Positions 24,201 through 37,479 are shown, counted from the first letter of the stretch. The stretch: 64,000 nucleotides of DNA from Trichobilharzia regenti (GCA_944472135.2 OX235270.1:85755168-85819167); one strand, 5' to 3'. Notes: generated by a model from the sequence alone, not told the origin. Numbers and translations are program-made.

Positions 24201-27200
24201 GAAACAGTTGTATGAATAACGATAAAACAGTCCTGTGGCATAATATTTTATAGATAATTTTAATCTGATTAACAAGAATATAAAAAAATTAACACGAATT
24301 AAATTTATTAACAAAAACTCCACAAAAGAATGAATGTGAAATAAGATGCGCTCATGTAAAAGCATATATATATACATATATACTCAAGTCTAAATGAAGC
24401 TTTTTTATGCACTAATGGTATAAATTATTATTGCGTTTCAGAGAAGTTTAGCAAATTAGTACTCACTCTGAGAAGTCGATGGTTATTGACTTATCCTAAA
24501 AGAAGGCCATTTGAAATGACTTTTAAGTATATTTATCTATTATTTTTCGTGTTGCGTCAACCAAGCAGCCACCTTCCTCAAAGAGTGATACAAGCTGACA
24601 TAGGATCAGTTTGGGAAAGGGTTGAGATGGTAGTCAAAGTAAAACTCGTCATCTTTCCATGAAGTCTTTGAAAATTGGTTTTACCCACGAAGCCAAATGT
24701 AGAACACTTGACTGGTATTTTATTGGGAGGCTAAAAATTTTCTTACTGAAGTTCATTATTACAGATGAACTAATTTTATGTGATCTGTGATATCCATTAA
24801 AGCTTCATGCTTTTCCACGTTACTTTTCTTTCCCCCATATACTTCTGCTTACTGCAGCTTTTTGAATAAATATTTTATTCTGAGATAGCCATCACTCATT
24901 TTTGGTAGTCAGATACAATAATGAACTACAGAATCACAGTTGTATTATGAATGGACGTTTGATGCATCTACTAATATCTGACTGCATACAAGGGAATCAG
25001 CAATAGTATTCATACAACAAATTCGGGCTGTCCTTATTAAGGTCTTTTTTGTCATCTAATCAATAAATATAACCAAAAACATCATAAATTGTACGCTTTT
25101 AGTTTAAGGTCTTTTTTCCTACTCAAACTACAGATAACATCTAACAAAAACCCTGTAAGCAAAATGTTAGTTTTATTATTTCCTGTCTAAATTGTTGTTC
25201 TACAAATGCTTATGACAGTACAGCGTGATAGAAATGGCTGACTTTCTGGCTGTTTATTTTTGTTGCCTAATCTGGTTGCTATGCATCTGAATAAGAATCT
25301 GTTTCTAAGCGTATTGTAAGTCACTGGTTCTCATTTGATTGAAATACAGAGACGGTTCTTCTACTATCCTTTGATTATGTCACCTTAAGTTCTTGCTTTT
25401 ATTCATGTATTTTTATGTTAAAATAGTCCACTGAGGTAAAATAGAAGTAACTGGTGTTTCACACAATTTACACTGTAACAAAAATACACATTTGGTAAGT
25501 TCCTATTTTGTAATAACCAACTTATTTAGGTGTTAGAGATTATCGCATGTATAATAAAGCCTGGTTTTAGTTCTGTATTTTGAAGATTTTGTAGTTCGTA
25601 GGTTACTCTGTCGAAAATGCTACAAGAGACGCAAACATCAGTCAAGTGACTAGACCTAATTAATGGCGTACAATTCAGTATTTGTTTACTTGCCACCGCT
25701 AAATATAAAGTAAAACAAGATCGCTGAACAAAACGTAAAACAGGTAATAATTTCTCTCCTAGTAAGAGCATCTCAGCTTCTCTGAACCTTCAAATAAATG
25801 CAATCTTTAAAACTATAAAGTGAAAATGTAACTATATGTTTGGATAAGTTGAATGAAAAATTGAAAAATAAATAAGATCGTTACATAATAGAATTATAAA
25901 TAGCCAAATTAATTGTAGCGCAAAAATTGAAGCCGCATCAGCTGAAATATTAAGTTGACAAAGTCGTAATAGGTACAAATGACACTTGTGGGAAATTAAA
26001 GGAAACGATGCATGACTTCTATGGTAATCGTACTAATAAAGTACAAGTGTTAAACAGGAATAAGACAGGTAAAGAGCCTGTGTCAAGTTTATTAACTGTG
26101 ACTTAAGGATAGGAAAGTAATGAGTGATAGTCATATGCTGTGCTAAAATACAGGGTAATTATTAACTATTGATTTTTCAGGACAAACATTTAACGTCCAG
26201 AGAACCATGCACCTGAATGAATATTCCAAAAAGCAACTAAAAATTTAATTTTCCTCCTAGACATATGTATATACAGTTTCTGTCAAACACAGTCAAAGTA
26301 TACTGACACCATTCTGTTATTCAGGGAAAGTAAAGTAGTTATGATATGCATAATGAAACATTTTCCTCCTGTCTTTCCAAAGCACCAATTAGATGCACAG
26401 GGAATATGAAAGATACGCAACATGTTATTGTTCTCCTTTCGGTTTACGACTAGCCGGTAAACAGCTTGGTTTAATTTGCTTAAGTACATTTTAACGTGTT
26501 ATAGATATGAACATCATATGAAACACTGTAGTTATACGACTGTATCACACAATAAATAGCGTGATATGGCCCGAATACCGTACCTAATTAAAGGAAATAT
26601 CTGTTTTTGCGCCTTGCAGTAAGTAAAATGCTCTTACTATATCAGTTAATACACTGGAAAAGGCATGTAATATGAGATGAATAACATAAAGTGACTGTTT
26701 TCAAACAGATTCTTTTTGTCGTGTTGTTTTCAAAATTCCTGTAATAATTAATTTCATATTTGTGGTATAACAGACACTCATAAGTTTGATGAAGAGATGA
26801 GTGGAGTTTAGGTGAATACCTAAGCAGAAAAGAATTCAGGTCATTCATTCATAGGTAACTGACTAAACTTCTGCCAAGTGACCTGACACATTCAGAGCAC
26901 CACCTCATGATCGCACCTGTACAGCTGTCATGCAAAGTTTATACAATCCTTCTGTTAATTTATCAGTACAGTTGCTCCTATTTATGTCTTCTTATTCCAC
27001 TTCAAAGTCTACTGAACTGATGATGTAGACAGTGTAAAACTGGCAGTCTACCATAACCTCAGTGTGATAGGAATACATTAAAATAATGTGGTGAGTGAAG
27101 GTGAAGAGTAAATCTAAGCCTTCAGAAAAATTTGGATTTATCAGTCAGCTAGTTAATAATTCTCCGAAATAATAAATAATAGCGATGACAGAATAACAAA

Positions 27201-27254
27201 TAATTACTAATAATAATCATCTCTGATCTAAATCAGCAAAACGTATTTAGAACT
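21297..27254. other. Long non-coding stretch
   Basis: About 6 kb with no supported gene. The open stretch at 25526-25771 (minus) has no recognisable domain. On the minus strand near 24540-24600 there is a segment (CTTTGAGGAAGGTGG, then CACGAAAAA) that resembles the PLE2 arm and may be a solo remnant. A short ATT run lies near 23910-23945. Confidence 0.45.
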
Positions 27255-27263
27255 ACAAAACAT

Positions 27264-28394
27264 TTGTCAAAATACAACTACATTTACATCTCGAACATTT
27301 ATATTGCTCCTGGATGCAACTCCACAGAATTATCTTTATTTGCGGATGAATTTACTTCCCTTGCTGCCACCTCCTTCGGAAATTCCTTGTCTATAGTTAC
27401 TGGTGATTTTAATTCTAGTGATCACAGCTTCCTAATTTCACTTGGACACGATAATATTGTCAACTTCCCGACTAGAATGGACAACACTCTTGATCTTGTG
27501 TTTACAAATGACGCAGGAATATTTGAAGCTCGAAAAAGAGCCCCACTACTAAATTCAGATCACTGTATCATAAGAATATTGCCCAAAGTATATGGAAAGC
27601 AGCACAAAAGGGTCTTCTCACACCTTGGAAAGAAAACACAACACAGATGTTATTCCCATGACAACATACTGAATCTAAGGTCCATGTTAAAAGACACAAA
27701 CTGGGATTTATTTACTGAACAAGCTCTTGATAACACAATTGCCAACATAACACATTATCTTAATTTCTGTCTTGATGTTTGTTGTCCAAAAGAGACAATC
27801 TTCTTAAAATTCGATCGCTTCTCCTCTTCTCAACTCAAAAAGCTCCGCCGTGAAAAAGAAAGGTTGTTCAAAATGAAAAACAAATCTGGTGTTAAGAGAA
27901 TGAACACTTTGATTAAGCTTGAATTACAAAGATTGAATGCTCTCTATAACCAGAAGTTTCTTTCATGTAAATCCCCATCAAATATGTGGAAGTTATTAAA
28001 GGAAATCACAGGTGGTAAGCAAATGTTGAATGATATTTCTGTAGATGTTAACATGCTTAATGAATCCTTCATATGTATCCCAGCAAATGTTATGATTCCT
28101 AACTCAAATAGTGTAAACAATGACTGCTTCTCATGCTTTAACACGAATGATGTCCTCAAGTGTCTTCAATCTCTCAAGCCTACTCAGTCCCTCGGTCCTG
28201 ATGGTGTTCCTGCTGTTATCCTTAAGAAGTGTGCCGACATCTTGTGTTCCCCGCTAACTGACATTTTCAACGAATCGTTTTCCAAAAGTATTATACCTGA
28301 ATCATGGAAAAACATCAAGATCGTTCCAGTGCCTAAATCAACAAGTGGACCTAATGTTAAGTTTAGACCCATTTCAATTACCTCACCTTTTTGA
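27264..28394 (+). pseudogene. LINE B ORF2, part 1: endonuclease C-terminus and start of RT
   Basis: A 376-residue open stretch with the endonuclease motifs GDFN and SDH and a basic linker (FKMKNKSGVKR). The first RT motifs end at FRPISITSPF, where a frameshift causes a stop. The next frame resumes with KVMERL at about 28391. No N-terminal endonuclease residues are present, so it cannot encode a working enzyme. Confidence 0.85.
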
Positions 28395-29601
28395 AAGTTA
28401 TGGAAAGACTTATTTTACTTAATCTTGATCCCTCTTTAAAACCTTTCAACGACCCCAACCAGTTTGCTTATAAACATAGTAGGAGTACGTTAGATGCCGC
28501 TGTCGTCCTCCACCATAGCATAGTCTCTAGTTTAGATAAAGGAGCTAAATACGTTCGCTGTGCCTTCCTTGATTACACATCTGCATTTGACTCTGTTCCC
28601 AGGTCTCTCTTGCTAAGTAAGCTTGCTGCAACACAGGCTGAAAGCTGGACAAATAAGTGGTTGCATTCCTATTTTTCTGAAAGGAAGCAGTACACCGTCT
28701 ACAATGGAAAATCCTCCACTACCTCACTTACTTTAGCTGGTGTTCCTCAAGGTGCTGTTCTTTCTCCCTTTCTGTTTCGTTTTTCTTACATGACTTGCCT
28801 CATTCTGATGTAGCCACTTTTGTTAAGTATGCCGATGACCTCTCGGTTTCTATGCCTGTCAACTCTCAGTCAGATTGTTCCAAATTAAATAACTTTCTGT
28901 CGGAAATTAGTCAGTGGTCCTCTTCAAACGGACTTAAGCTTAATCCGTCTAAATGTCAGGTAGTCAATTTCACTTTCAGACGTAAATGTGACCTACAGCA
29001 ACTAGTTAGCTCACATGGCCCCACTCTCATTGACGGCACAGAGGTTGAAAATACATCTAATGTCAAGTACCTTGGGCTGAGTTTTTCCACCGATCTTTCC
29101 TGGTCTTCCCACATCTTGCTAGTTACTAGAAAGATGTTTCGCTTAACGTTCTACATTAGGAAATTTAGGCAGTCTGGCATAAAGCAGTCTTTACTTTCTC
29201 AGTTTGTAAATTCTTGTATTCTACCCATCCTCCTTTACTGCTCCCCATTAGTCTTTCCTGGACTACTTAAGAAAGACTTTGCTTCGCTGAGAAGGGCACT
29301 AAAAGCTGTTAGTAGGGCAAGTGGGATATCGTTAAACCAACTGGTGAACACTATTGTAGATAGACATATAATGTCATGTAAGAAACTAGCGAATACAATA
29401 TTGTCGGACCCCAAGCATCCTCTCTATACGCATCTATCTCCTTGCATTTCATCTGGTAGAACTAGAAGCAGCTATAGGAGGCTATATGCTAGGACTACCA
29501 AATACAAAAACTCCACAATACCATATCTGGCACAGCTGTTATGTGATGAGAAATCCGTTAGGTATGACACGATAAACTTACTGCGGCACTCTAACAAATA
29601 G
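28391..29601 (+). pseudogene. LINE B ORF2, part 2: RT palm and C-terminal region, frameshifted
   Basis: 28391-28813 carries the finger/palm blocks through GVPQGAVLSPFLF. 28795-29601 continues in another frame with YADD, the primer-grip region, a thumb-like segment, a cysteine-containing stretch (NSCILPILLYCSPL) and a basic C-terminus (TRSSYRRLYARTTKY). The overlap of the two frames marks the second frameshift. The same C-terminal blocks occur in copies A, C and D. Confidence 0.85.
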
Positions 29602-31048
29602 TTCCATTAGTTTTTGTTTTCCTTTCCTCGTTACTATTACACTGTTGTTCTCATCTTCTATCACACATCAACTTTATATTTCAAATCCTGTGGTGCATTG
29701 TTTGAAATGAAAACTCTACGCTGTTTTTCATTTTTATTTATTATTTTATTTATTTATTATTTATTTTATTTTTATTTATTTATTTATCTTTGATTTTTAA
29801 AAATCTTATATAATTTATGAGGTAATTAGATGCAATATACTGTAATGCACGCTGAAAATTCCATACCTGTACCACAAATACCGTTTGGAATAGAGCTGTT
29901 ATTATTATTATAATAGCACATTTTTGGTGGATGTTCATCTTCTGGTTATGTTTATAACAAGACGAAAAAGACTGACGAAAATCAGCTAACATATACTTAC
30001 TGAAGGAGTTATTTGTGCATAATTCACGTAAGCAATAGTCAGAGTACTTTGAGCTGTTTATTATTCTCTATGCGAAAAATTGTTTTTAAATTATGTTGTT
30101 TACAATTAGACAGAATAGTAATCTAATCTTTGTTTTAGCTTCTATTTTCACTCCACTCTATGTGTTATGATAAGTGTTAATTCGTAGATCCATATCATCC
30201 TTCATACACTCTATAACATGTCAAAACATGCATGTAAACTGGGTATAAAATATTGATGAAAACACAGTAACTACAGGCAGTGCCGTGTTGACAGTTATCG
30301 TAAAGAATGACAACTCATTTGGAATCTCTGAATAAATGTCAGTGACCATTGTTGTTAATTTACTCTAAACTGTGTTCTCTAACTTTTTGATACAAACAAC
30401 ATTAACTTTAATAAGTTATGTAAACCTTATACCTTAGAATGACAGTAACTCTAACACTTTTTATGTTAATCTTTTCTGTTGTATTCATTTACCATATTTT
30501 ATTAATTTACATGTGTTCAACACTACAGTTGAAAGAATCTTATACTTTCTTGATATAAGTCAAGGCTTTTTCTACACGTCTCTAGCTAAATATGATTTCA
30601 TAATGAAAAAAAGACAACCTAGAGTCACATGAATTTCCGGAACTGAAGCACGAAACCTACCTGGGTATATTTTGCCGCGAAATTATGAAATTTAAAAAAT
30701 CCAACACAGCCACTGCTCTTTTTTCTAAAAATCATTATCTTTTTAATCACTGCAATGGTAATCATCTGAAAATTACTTTTTTTTGCTATTGGAAAACAGA
30801 ACTATGAAAATTTTAATAGATTTTAATCTGAAGCATGAAAGTTTTGTAAATCCAACACCTTCATACTAATTATATATATATATATATAATTTTAGCGTTC
30901 ATTCAAATTGTATGTGATTTATCCTAACATATTCAACGACAATCAGACCAGTGGGTATATTTATGCATTTACTTATATACGTACAAACAAACAAACGCCT
31001 ATAACTTAAATCTATTTGTAAATAAATGAAATCGACAGGTTCCATTTG

Positions 31049-31054
<6 letters not shown>

Positions 31055-31109
<55 letters not shown>
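31055..31109. repeat. (AT)n microsatellite
   Basis: About 27 AT dinucleotides; its translation as a YIYIY run is an artefact. Confidence 0.95.
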
Positions 31110-31112
<3 letters not shown>

Positions 31113-33071
31113 AACCTGAGTGAGAGCAGATTTATATATTGATGTATTTTTAAAATAAAAATTAAAAATTAAATATACCAATTTTTTCAACACTTCACTA
31201 GTACACTTCTCCAAAATTAAGGGCGTCAATATAAAATAACACCCGGATAAACTTTCTCTCTCTATTACCCTCTCTCTGTCCTATACTACTAATGCATGAA
31301 TATGTTGATAAATATTTTAGTCAGCTTTACTAGCAGACAATTGTTTGTTCATTTGTTCTTATTGATCGGTCAGATTGAAGTAAATACAAAACGAGCATAA
31401 ACTACTATTTTGTTTTACGTAGATTTTGCTTCTCTTCACTTACCTAAATTTGTCTGGTTTTCTCTTCCGAATTAACTTTCTCTCTCTCTCTCTCATATAC
31501 ACACACACACGTTTTTTGTTTTTCTAGTTGATACGTCATACCATTGACGTATCCAGGTAGCGTATTCAAATGTTATGGATACAATGTTTTGCTTTAGAAA
31601 CAAACAAACAAACCATTTTAATGAAAAATTCAAATTTTCATAAGCAATTCTTTGATATGAGCCATAAAATTGATGGTGGGTTCAATTTTAAATCATGGAC
31701 AGTATTTCTAGTTAATCAATTTAATTTCTAACGCACTAAGTTGCGGCAAAAATGACCAAGTCTTTTGAATTACGTGACATAATTCAACGCAGTTTGACTT
31801 CACCAGGCAATTTAGTTATTATTTCAAATGTCTGATAACTAAACTTTATCCCAAGTGAAAAAACTATGCCTGAACTGAATTTAAAAACGTTCACATTACA
31901 AAAATAATAAGCTATCCGTTTTATGAAGTATGAGACGTCCTTATTCAAGTAACTGAATGCTAATTATTAGTGATATATGAATCAACCTTAGTTATTTCAC
32001 AAATTTACTGAAACTGATAAAAAGTTGAAATTTATTTTTGACTGAGATAAATAAAAGTCAGCATTTGACTATTAATTAAAACAAGTACAGTTGAGCAACT
32101 CTAATACATGTAGCGGGAATCACCATTTCAGTTGACATGGTCTCAATTTTCAATTTCACGTTTCACATGACATTTTAAATATTTACTATCGCATGCATGC
32201 TACAGACAGCTGCGTGAAACACAACAATATTTACGGTAATCTGTCACTGAAGAATAAGTTAACTGTCTGATTCACAGTGTTGCTGACTGAATCCAGTCAG
32301 TCAGTTTGTAATGCAGCTACCTATCTAATGACTTTACATTGTAGAGCATTTTCTAAAAATTTATCTTAGATGTATGGAAGAAATCATCAGGAAGCCTTGG
32401 ATCTAGATTTTGTACAAAACTCGTCTAAAGTCATAAACAAAAGTGTATTTGTCTGACACTGTTAAATTATTGAAAATAATAAATATCGAGTTTTAAAGTG
32501 TGGTAATTTATAATTGTATCCCCAGCTTATGATTTACTTTAATAAAAATATCAAAGAAAGCTTCTAAACCTATGTATACAAAGCCAGCATATTTTGGGCA
32601 GTGAATAGGTGAATTCCGGTGAGAGCTAAACTCAGCCTCGAAATGGTTTGATCCTTGGACTGTGTAAACAAGTCCTCATATAGGCAACGATGTTCCTAGC
32701 TTCCATGGATATTTCATCTGGCCTGAACAAAATATACTGAGACATATATCATATATACATATATATAAAGCAGGTGTTGAAAAACTGATACCTACACTGT
32801 TGAAGTTTACTTTGATGTTCAAAAATATGCTGTAAGATATTTATTTGCTTATTTTATATTAGTAAAATGATCGAAGCGCGATTGACGTGTTCACTTGTAG
32901 TCACAGTAAATTCATTAAAGTGAATCTTGTACACATTACATTTGCTTCCTTCCAATATTAATCACGCATAATGTGAACTATAATAAATGTACAGATGGCC
33001 CTGTATGCTAAAAATGTGCTTCAAACTTATCATCTTCTCATTCGTAATTCTTCTATATTGTTCATAAACTT

Positions 33072-33082
33072 GGGGGGGGGGG
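33072..33082. repeat. Poly-G run
   Basis: Eleven consecutive G in otherwise AT-rich sequence, about 70 bases left of an RTE tail. Confidence 0.8.
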
Positions 33083-33149
33083 TCGCGACTTTATCGAAAG
33101 CTGCCTTTGCTGCCTCGATAATAAAATTCAGATAGGTAGAAAGGATTAA

Positions 33150-33478
33150 CCACAAGAATCTCCTGGAACAAACTAATTCAAAGCCTATTGCTCAGCAAAT
33201 ATGATGAAGAAAATGGGGACGGACTGGACACACTCTGAGGTAACCATTGGTTGACATCGTGTACTATGCCCTCGAGTGGAATCCAAATGTAAGACGACGA
33301 GTTGATTGTGGATCCAAGGTTGACATGGAGGAGATCGTGTGAAGAGGAGATGAGAGATTATGGGCAGTCATGCAGTCAGATGGAGAGGACTGCAGAGAAA
33401 AGGGTAAAGTGGAGATGTGTTGCTGAAGCCATATGTTCCACTCAGAACCCAAGGGAATAACAACAATAATAATTTCCA
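33150..33478 (+). mobile_element. RTE-like (SR2-type) LINE, 3' tail only (RTE copy A)
   Basis: Plus strand. It matches the end of RTE ORF2 as seen in RTE copy B: a KPIAQQ-like segment, then the degraded GxxLRxP, WNP and GRP blocks, ending at GACTGCAGAGAAAAGGG. The terminal segment TATGTTCCACTCAGAACCC and an AATAAC/AATAAT repeat end the copy. Several stops make it inactive. Confidence 0.7.
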
Positions 33479-33844
33479 CTGTTATTCAAGTAAAATAATG
33501 TATATGATTAAACAAAGTTTTAGCTTCACTTTCTGACTGTAAATTAACTTCAATACTAGAATAAATCTTATATGCTCGATTGGTGCTTTCATAATTCTTG
33601 TTCATTCTCTTTAAATAAACATGTATAGTCAAAGATTTGCACTTCAAAAAGTAATCAGAAGCACGTCATCATAGTTGATATCTTATAAAAAGTTCACCCT
33701 TCAAAATATGTCATTTTTAAGGGCTTGACATAGGTTACACATTTTAGTACAAACGTTACATCACAAGAGTCATTAAGTGATAACATCCCTTACCATGATT
33801 TTAAGGTTACGTACGGAATCCATGCTAACTTCCCGCGTTTTCTT

Positions 33845-34460
33845 CATTACAGATATCTAAAGACAGCTGAGGCCTTGGCGATTCATGACCTTAAGCCAGA
33901 CATTTGTGTACAGAAGAAGTATGTACAATCCCTACTTCTGCCTTGGCCCGTAGACAGATAGACATTTGTTCATTTTGTTTATTTAGTTATTCTATGTACT
34001 TAACCCTTATTACTACGATTATTATTATTATTCCTCCTATTCTCACTCTGAATCTTTTCCACTTGATCCACTTGTCATTCTAAACCTAACAATATTAATT
34101 TTTATATTTTTTTAAATTTTTACATAATTGAATTCTATCTCATCAAATTTCACACCATGTTATGTAACATTTTATATTAGCCTACTAATCCTATAATTAT
34201 GTGCCCCTTTCCAACATCTATACACCTTATGTATTATCGTATATATGACAGTGATTGTTTTGCTACTTGACATGAAACTATGATTATAATCACAAACACT
34301 TGAATTGCATTTCATACTACTATTATTTCATACCTTTGGCCTAATTCCCTCATCGGATATGATTTCTTAAAAAAACCCATATATATACGATTGTACAGCT
34401 TGATAATAAATTCGATGAAAAGAGTCTCATCGCTAAATATTGTGTTCTTAAATCCAAAAA
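33845..34460 (+). mobile_element. Penelope-like element 3' remnant (PLE4)
   Basis: Plus strand. The conserved C-terminal block of Penelope-like proteins is readable near 33865-33950: AEALAIHDLKPDICVQKK, then SLLLPWP. The GIY-YIG domain upstream is absent. AT-rich 3' sequence follows; the right limit is a guess. Confidence 0.65.
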
Positions 34461-35558
34461 CCAAATTCTTTTTCGACTATCAGCAATTAGTACTATTTAA
34501 ATGCCTAATTAATTAGATTCCCTTCATAAGTCATAATCTTATATATATGGGAAAAAGTAATCAATGCACCACTCACTTGTTATATTCAAATACGATTTTA
34601 TAACATCCAAATTGAACCACTGTGTATTCACGAATGTAATTTTCTCAACCGTATAAAATAATAAAATAATATTCGTAAAAAGTTTCAAAGTATAAATATT
34701 ATTCCACAAAATTTTAGAATGATGCCTGTACCGGTTTATTCCTTGTCGACTTATCGTCTCATGAATTACTCCCTCTGTTGTTGCACAATAATTTGTCAAA
34801 TTCACTTGAAATTTTTTGTTTATTTGCTTACTTTTGAAAGAACTTTTCTCATATTTATTCATTTGATGCTTACATTTGACAAAATTTAATTATTATTATT
34901 TTTCAAAGCAAATTTAATATTTAAATCATTCATTATACTGATTGCACAATGAATATTACTGAATATTACAGTAACGATAACAGTGGTCTCATAAGCTCTC
35001 AGTATAGAGTTTACCTGATGTTCCCTGAGTGGAAACGTGTTAATCGGTTAAAGAAAGAGCACAAAATGCAAATAATTTTTAATTTCTTTAGGTGGAGAGA
35101 TAGTGTATACAAGTCATTGATATTTTGATAATTAATCCAGGCCTAATGTAAAAGGACGATAATTTTTATTTTTTCAAATAAAATTAATTTACTTAATGTA
35201 TCCATTTGCTGATTATAGACCAATGAAATTACTCTATAGATTTAGGACTTCGGCCAATGGTAATAATGCATAATCAAATGTTAAATTTAATGTAATGAAA
35301 GGAAAATATTAATGTCGCTAATTAAGAAATAGGAAGTAATTATGATGAAACTATTGGTATTCTGGTATCTGACTACTAGCAGACTTATATGGATGGTAAC
35401 TTGAAGTTTTTTAATGGGCATTGTGAAAAAGTACAATGAAGAAAAAGTGAACAGTCTTCCCTAGCTTCGCTAGAGGATCTGATGAAATATACCTCAACAC
35501 TACTTCCTATACAAATAGCGTTATTACCGCTTTTAGATGCTGGTAGATATGCTTTTCT
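34461..35558. other. Non-coding stretch
   Basis: AT-rich. The open stretch at 34539-34862 (minus) is low-complexity and has no family resemblance. Confidence 0.45.
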
Positions 35559-35795
35559 GTCGGTGGTTCACCGGCAGGACGCTCACCAACCACGTTCCAC
35601 GTGGTCCAGGATTCAATTTTAGGCCAATGCCCTCCAAAACCTGGCTGAGCCCTCTGTAGGACCAGTAAGGAGGGAAGGCTGAAAGTGAGGCTAGCAGCCC
35701 CACCGTGTAAAAATAAACATCATTGCTACCGAAACTTCAAATCCCTAACTGGAAGCCCTATTTTCCACTCGGAACGTAAAGGAACAAAATGAAAA
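35559..35795 (+). mobile_element. tRNA-headed SINE, RTE-tailed subfamily (A5), decayed
   Basis: It begins GTCGGTGG. The head is diverged (B-box region GATTCAATTTT), but the body (GAGGCTAGCAGCCCCACC) and the tail TTCCACTCGGAACG are clear. The tail TTCCACTCGGAAC is the closest match among the SINEs to the RTE 3' end. Confidence 0.7.
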
Positions 35796-36534
35796 TAAGT
35801 ACATAAACAGTAGATATGGTCGTTTGAGCTACAGATTTTATTGTTGTAAAGTGTTTCTGAAGCTGCCTATGAATCATCATAATATAATCAAGTGAGCAGG
35901 AATCAGAGGAATCACAGGAAATATTCGAGAAGAGAATCCATAGAGACGTATGAGTACTGTTTAGTTTCTTTTATGCGTGTTATCATTATTGACTACATTT
36001 TGTGATTTTGTACTTTTGGTTTAAGAAAGTAAAGAACTTGGAAGTCCTAAACATATTTTATTTGGTACACAAAACTTGAGATGAATAAAAGGAAGATATG
36101 GGGGTATAGCATACAAGAGGTTTACAATATTTTCAGTGTGCATGAGTCCTTACTATTGTTTTATTTCAATAAAGTTTACAAAAAGAAACCATGTCTTCGT
36201 CTGTCTGCAGTACAGAAAAAAGTTGACATGTTTTGTCATTCGTTGTTATTTAGCACTGAAGGTTGTTAATGCCGCGTAATACTCATAAAATCAGAGAAAC
36301 CAAACAATTACTTGCTGAATGTATAGTTTTATAAATATTATACATTTGTATATGTCCAACACAAGAATTCATTTCAACTTAATACCACTAGGAGCATGTT
36401 GATTTTGAAGTATGGTAACGTTTTCTGATCCTTTTAAACATTCATTTCCCATGAGGAGTGTTGCATGCAGTCGCTGAATGTGAATTCAAAAAGACATATA
36501 TTATCTTCAAGTATTTGTTCACAGGGACCTTGAT
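35796..36534. other. Non-coding stretch
   Basis: Nothing recognised. Confidence 0.45.
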
Positions 36535-36880
36535 TGATCTCGAGATTGATGATGACAGCAGTTGAAGAATCATTGAAAACAGGAAGTGCTGACTTAGTTA
36601 TTTCATTCGTGTTCGGAACTGCTCATCAGCACGCATTTTTGACCCCACCAGGAATTGAAATCAGGACCTATAGGTTACAGATTGAGCCAATAGACCATTA
36701 AGCCACTCAGACGGAATCCAATGGCTCATCAATTCTATCACCTACCAATTCATGATATAATACGATAACCAGCCACTGTCACTGGAGAGTATTTGTTCTC
36801 TTACCCACCATGGTGGACCCTACTGTTCATGGACTTCCAGTACAACCTCAGGCAAATTCATCCTAAGGTGATGTCTTTAG
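36535..36880 (-). mobile_element. Hammerhead-bearing tRNA-like SINE copy (H5)
   Basis: A nearly full-length minus-strand copy. The order is head (36740-36880), tRNA-like part with A box TGGCTTAATGG (in the 36650-36720 region), then a hammerhead region with perfect stem I GTGCTG/CAGCAC. The ribozyme core (ATGAGCA) and stem II are mutated and the stem III palindrome is lost. It faces another copy at 36995-37205. Confidence 0.65.
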
Positions 36881-36994
36881 TGAGCACTACAGTGGTTTTC
36901 AACTACTAGTTTGTGGGGATTTCGACTGACTTCAGAAGTGATCATGAAGTAACTTCAGTTATTTGGAGGTTGCAATATACTGCGAGTTGGAAAT

Positions 36995-37205
36995 GATAGG
37001 CTATTGGATCGCATCCGAATAATTGAATTTTCCATGAGGTCGACATGTAACCTGAAGGTCCTGGGTTAAACCACTAGTGAGGTCATGGGCACGAAATGCT
37101 GGAGAGTCCTGAACTGGGACGAAACAACTGTCTAGTGCTCCCCTGGTTTTCAGTTATCCTCTAACTGAAGTCAATTCATGATAAAGCTTCAAAGTAACTT
37201 TATAA
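36995..37205 (+). mobile_element. Hammerhead-bearing tRNA-like SINE copy (H6)
   Basis: Plus strand. AAGGTCCTGGGTTAAACC marks the B-box region. The hammerhead segment near 37095-37150 keeps stem II GAGTCC...GGAC, GAAACAACTGTC and a CTAGTGCTCCC stem I strand. The CTGANGA core is shortened. The 3' segment (CCTCTAACTGAAGTCAATTC) follows. Confidence 0.6.
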
Positions 37206-37479
37206 TTCATTCGGACGCTATAGTGTCAAGTCACTGGGGACATGTAACTGTGACGCTCCTGTTCTAGAACATGTATACATGATGGACATTAACGTATGTA
37301 GTGTATGTACGTATGGAAACAGATAACATGTTTGTCACAAAACTTTATAAAACTACTACGACTATATTTTTTGGATTACTGTCACTGTTTTTAATTCACA
37401 GTTTGTGATTTTCGCTTTTGCTAGGTCTAAGCTTAGGTTTTACCCTATTAATAGTTAAACAGAGTTAATTTATGTTGTT
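37206..37479. other. Non-coding spacer
   Basis: Nothing recognised. Confidence 0.4.

Larger units (their letters stand above)
27255..29914 (+). mobile_element. CR1-like non-LTR retrotransposon, longest copy (LINE copy B)
   Basis: Plus strand. It starts inside the APE-type endonuclease, whose C-terminal motifs are visible (VTGDFNSSD near 27400, NSDHC near 27555). The linker and the RT domain follow: LGPDGVPAVILKKCADI, FRPISITSPF, QFAYKHSRSTLDAA, SAFDS, GVPQGAVLSPFLF, and YADD at 28828-28839. The C-terminal region ends at 29601. Two frameshifts break the frame, near 28390 and near 28790-28813; otherwise the coding part is unusually intact. The 3' UTR holds T-rich repeats (29735-29790), then GCTGAAAATTCC...TTGGAAT...AGCTG and an ATT-repeat tail. 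The 5' part, including any ORF1 and the endonuclease N-terminus, is missing. Confidence 0.9.
29915..33149. other. Non-coding stretch with simple repeats
   Basis: No gene. It holds AT tracts (30871-30889 and 31055-31109), TC and CA runs (about 31478-31510) and an 11-base G run (33072-33082). Confidence 0.5.

Noticed and set aside
25526..25771. 81-residue minus-strand open frame as an exon
   Set aside because: No domain, no convincing splice sites and composition typical of the surrounding intron.
27944..28372. Minus-strand open frames inside LINE copy B
   Set aside because: Antisense shadows of the RT coding sequence.
30999..31229. Open frame with a YIYIYI run
   Set aside because: Translation of an AT microsatellite.
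33264..33479. Minus-strand open frame across the RTE tail
   Set aside because: Antisense shadow of the plus-strand RTE remnant.
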